A program made the translations under genes and the position numbers. 64,000 bases of DNA, taken from assembly GCA_001297265.1 (NCBI GenBank), contig LIHB01000035.1, positions 113,812 through 177,811 of the forward strand, written 5' to 3'. Below, piece by piece: positions 63,319-64,000 of this stretch. The notes below the pieces were generated by a model. The model made no database searches. It was not told the DNA's origin and saw nothing but the letters and a program-made list of their open reading frames with translations. Position 1 is the first letter of the stretch; each line of letters starts with the position of its first letter. Source of the stretch: Mycosphaerella arachidis. Taxonomy: Eukaryota > Ascomycota > Dothideomycetes > Mycosphaerellales > Mycosphaerellaceae.

Positions 63319-64000
63319 CAGTTGAGGAAGAGAACAAATGTGTTCGTGGTCCACTCCGTAGGATGTCTGCTCCGGAATTGCACTATAGCACGACGTAGCC
63401 AATTGATAAACCGTAGTGGCAATCACCTATCATCATGATACAAGGCTGTCTCAGTATCAGCAGTTGGGGTCTCCAGAAGATAGCCTGGATTGATCTCTGG
63501 GACTTTGGTACACTGTTCCACAGCCGTGTGCGAGATCACGTTGGAAAGGGCTCCCAGATCTGAAGGCAGCAGTGTCCAGCAGGACGTGGCTAAGATTTCT
63601 CCTTCATGAGGCCTGTAAGTGATATGATTCCTCGATGACCTAGTGCCGTTCACGACGTTTGGTGAATAAGACCGTGGCGCGACGGTCGTGGCCAAAACGC
63701 TGCTTGGGCCTCGTCGAGTGCCAGGAATCGTGCTATGTATATGCAGGACAACTAGCACCCGTATGGCAACCTTGGAAGTGCTGTCAAATACGGGGGGAAG
63801 TCAGCGACGGCGTCGACTCCGCTGAACCCAGGTGTCGGCTCCCCAAGCTATATCCCCAGCCGCTTCGCCTCGTGAGTCAACATTCAAAGGTTCCTCAAGT
63901 AAAGTATCCTCGCGTGGATGGCGCAACGCAGGAACAGCTTCGAAGCCTCGTCCGGCAACGCACGCAGACACGAACTCGCAGGAAGCGAATGTAGCGAACA
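63319..64000. other. Right edge of window, no gene recognised
   Basis: About 680 bp. Overlapping frames on both strands (63423-63758 minus, 63659-63994 plus) have no motif; a gene crossing the edge cannot be excluded. Confidence 0.4.

Noticed and set aside
1..64000. Transposable element, CRISPR array or bacterial-type defence system
   Set aside because: No transposase, reverse transcriptase, integrase, terminal repeat pair or regularly spaced repeat was found; gene structure is eukaryotic throughout.

Overview
The window is nuclear DNA of a filamentous ascomycete, most likely a dothideomycete of the Mycosphaerella type. This rests on many short introns (47-160 nt) with GTRNGT donors, CTNAC-like branch points and YAG acceptors, on clear fungal orthologues (DEF1, seipin, NDC80, PEX14, IES6, YKT6, THI20, RAD9, RPS16, NSE1, DPM1), and on families typical of that group: small F-box proteins, 2EXR-like proteins and NACHT/TPR NLR-like proteins. 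The lineage is an inference from gene content. I see no bacterial operon, rRNA, tRNA, CRISPR array or intact transposon. Splice sites were read from the sequence and kept only where reading frames join in phase.

Layout. 1-5.8 kb: a very large NACHT/TPR NLR-like gene on the minus strand, running off the left edge and with a damaged-looking 5' end. 6-8.4 kb: no recognisable gene. 8.4-20.9 kb: a membrane protein, a broken 2EXR-like gene, DPM1, DEF1, a helical-repeat protein, an aldo-keto reductase and a HAD hydrolase. 21.7-31.9 kb: an F-box protein, two lineage-specific genes and relics of a Gfo/Idh/MocA oxidoreductase and of 2EXR-like genes. 32.2-36.9 kb: seipin, a decayed poly(ADP-ribose) glycohydrolase and two small genes that look like diverged tandem copies. 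37-42 kb: gene-poor, repeat-bearing DNA with an unrecognised but well-spliced small gene. 42-46 kb: NDC80 and PEX14 head to head. 46-51 kb: four small F-box genes, at least two of them frameshifted. 51.4-63.3 kb: a dense block (IES6, YKT6, THI20, F-box/LRR, RAD9, ATS1-like, RPS16, NSE1, MAPEG).

The housekeeping genes act in unrelated processes: ER mannosyl-donor synthesis (DPM1), RNA polymerase II turnover (DEF1), lipid droplets (seipin), kinetochore (NDC80), peroxisome import (PEX14), chromatin remodelling (IES6), membrane fusion (YKT6), thiamine (THI20), checkpoint (RAD9), Smc5/6 (NSE1) and translation (RPS16). Many are arranged as head-to-head pairs 200-620 bp apart. Between them sit fast-evolving families in several stages of decay, so the window contrasts conserved islands with birth-and-death gaps.

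The strongest leads for something undescribed are the spliced small gene at 40278-40970, which has no recognisable family, the NLR-like gene with its unresolved N-terminus, the decayed PARG, and the F-box cluster.
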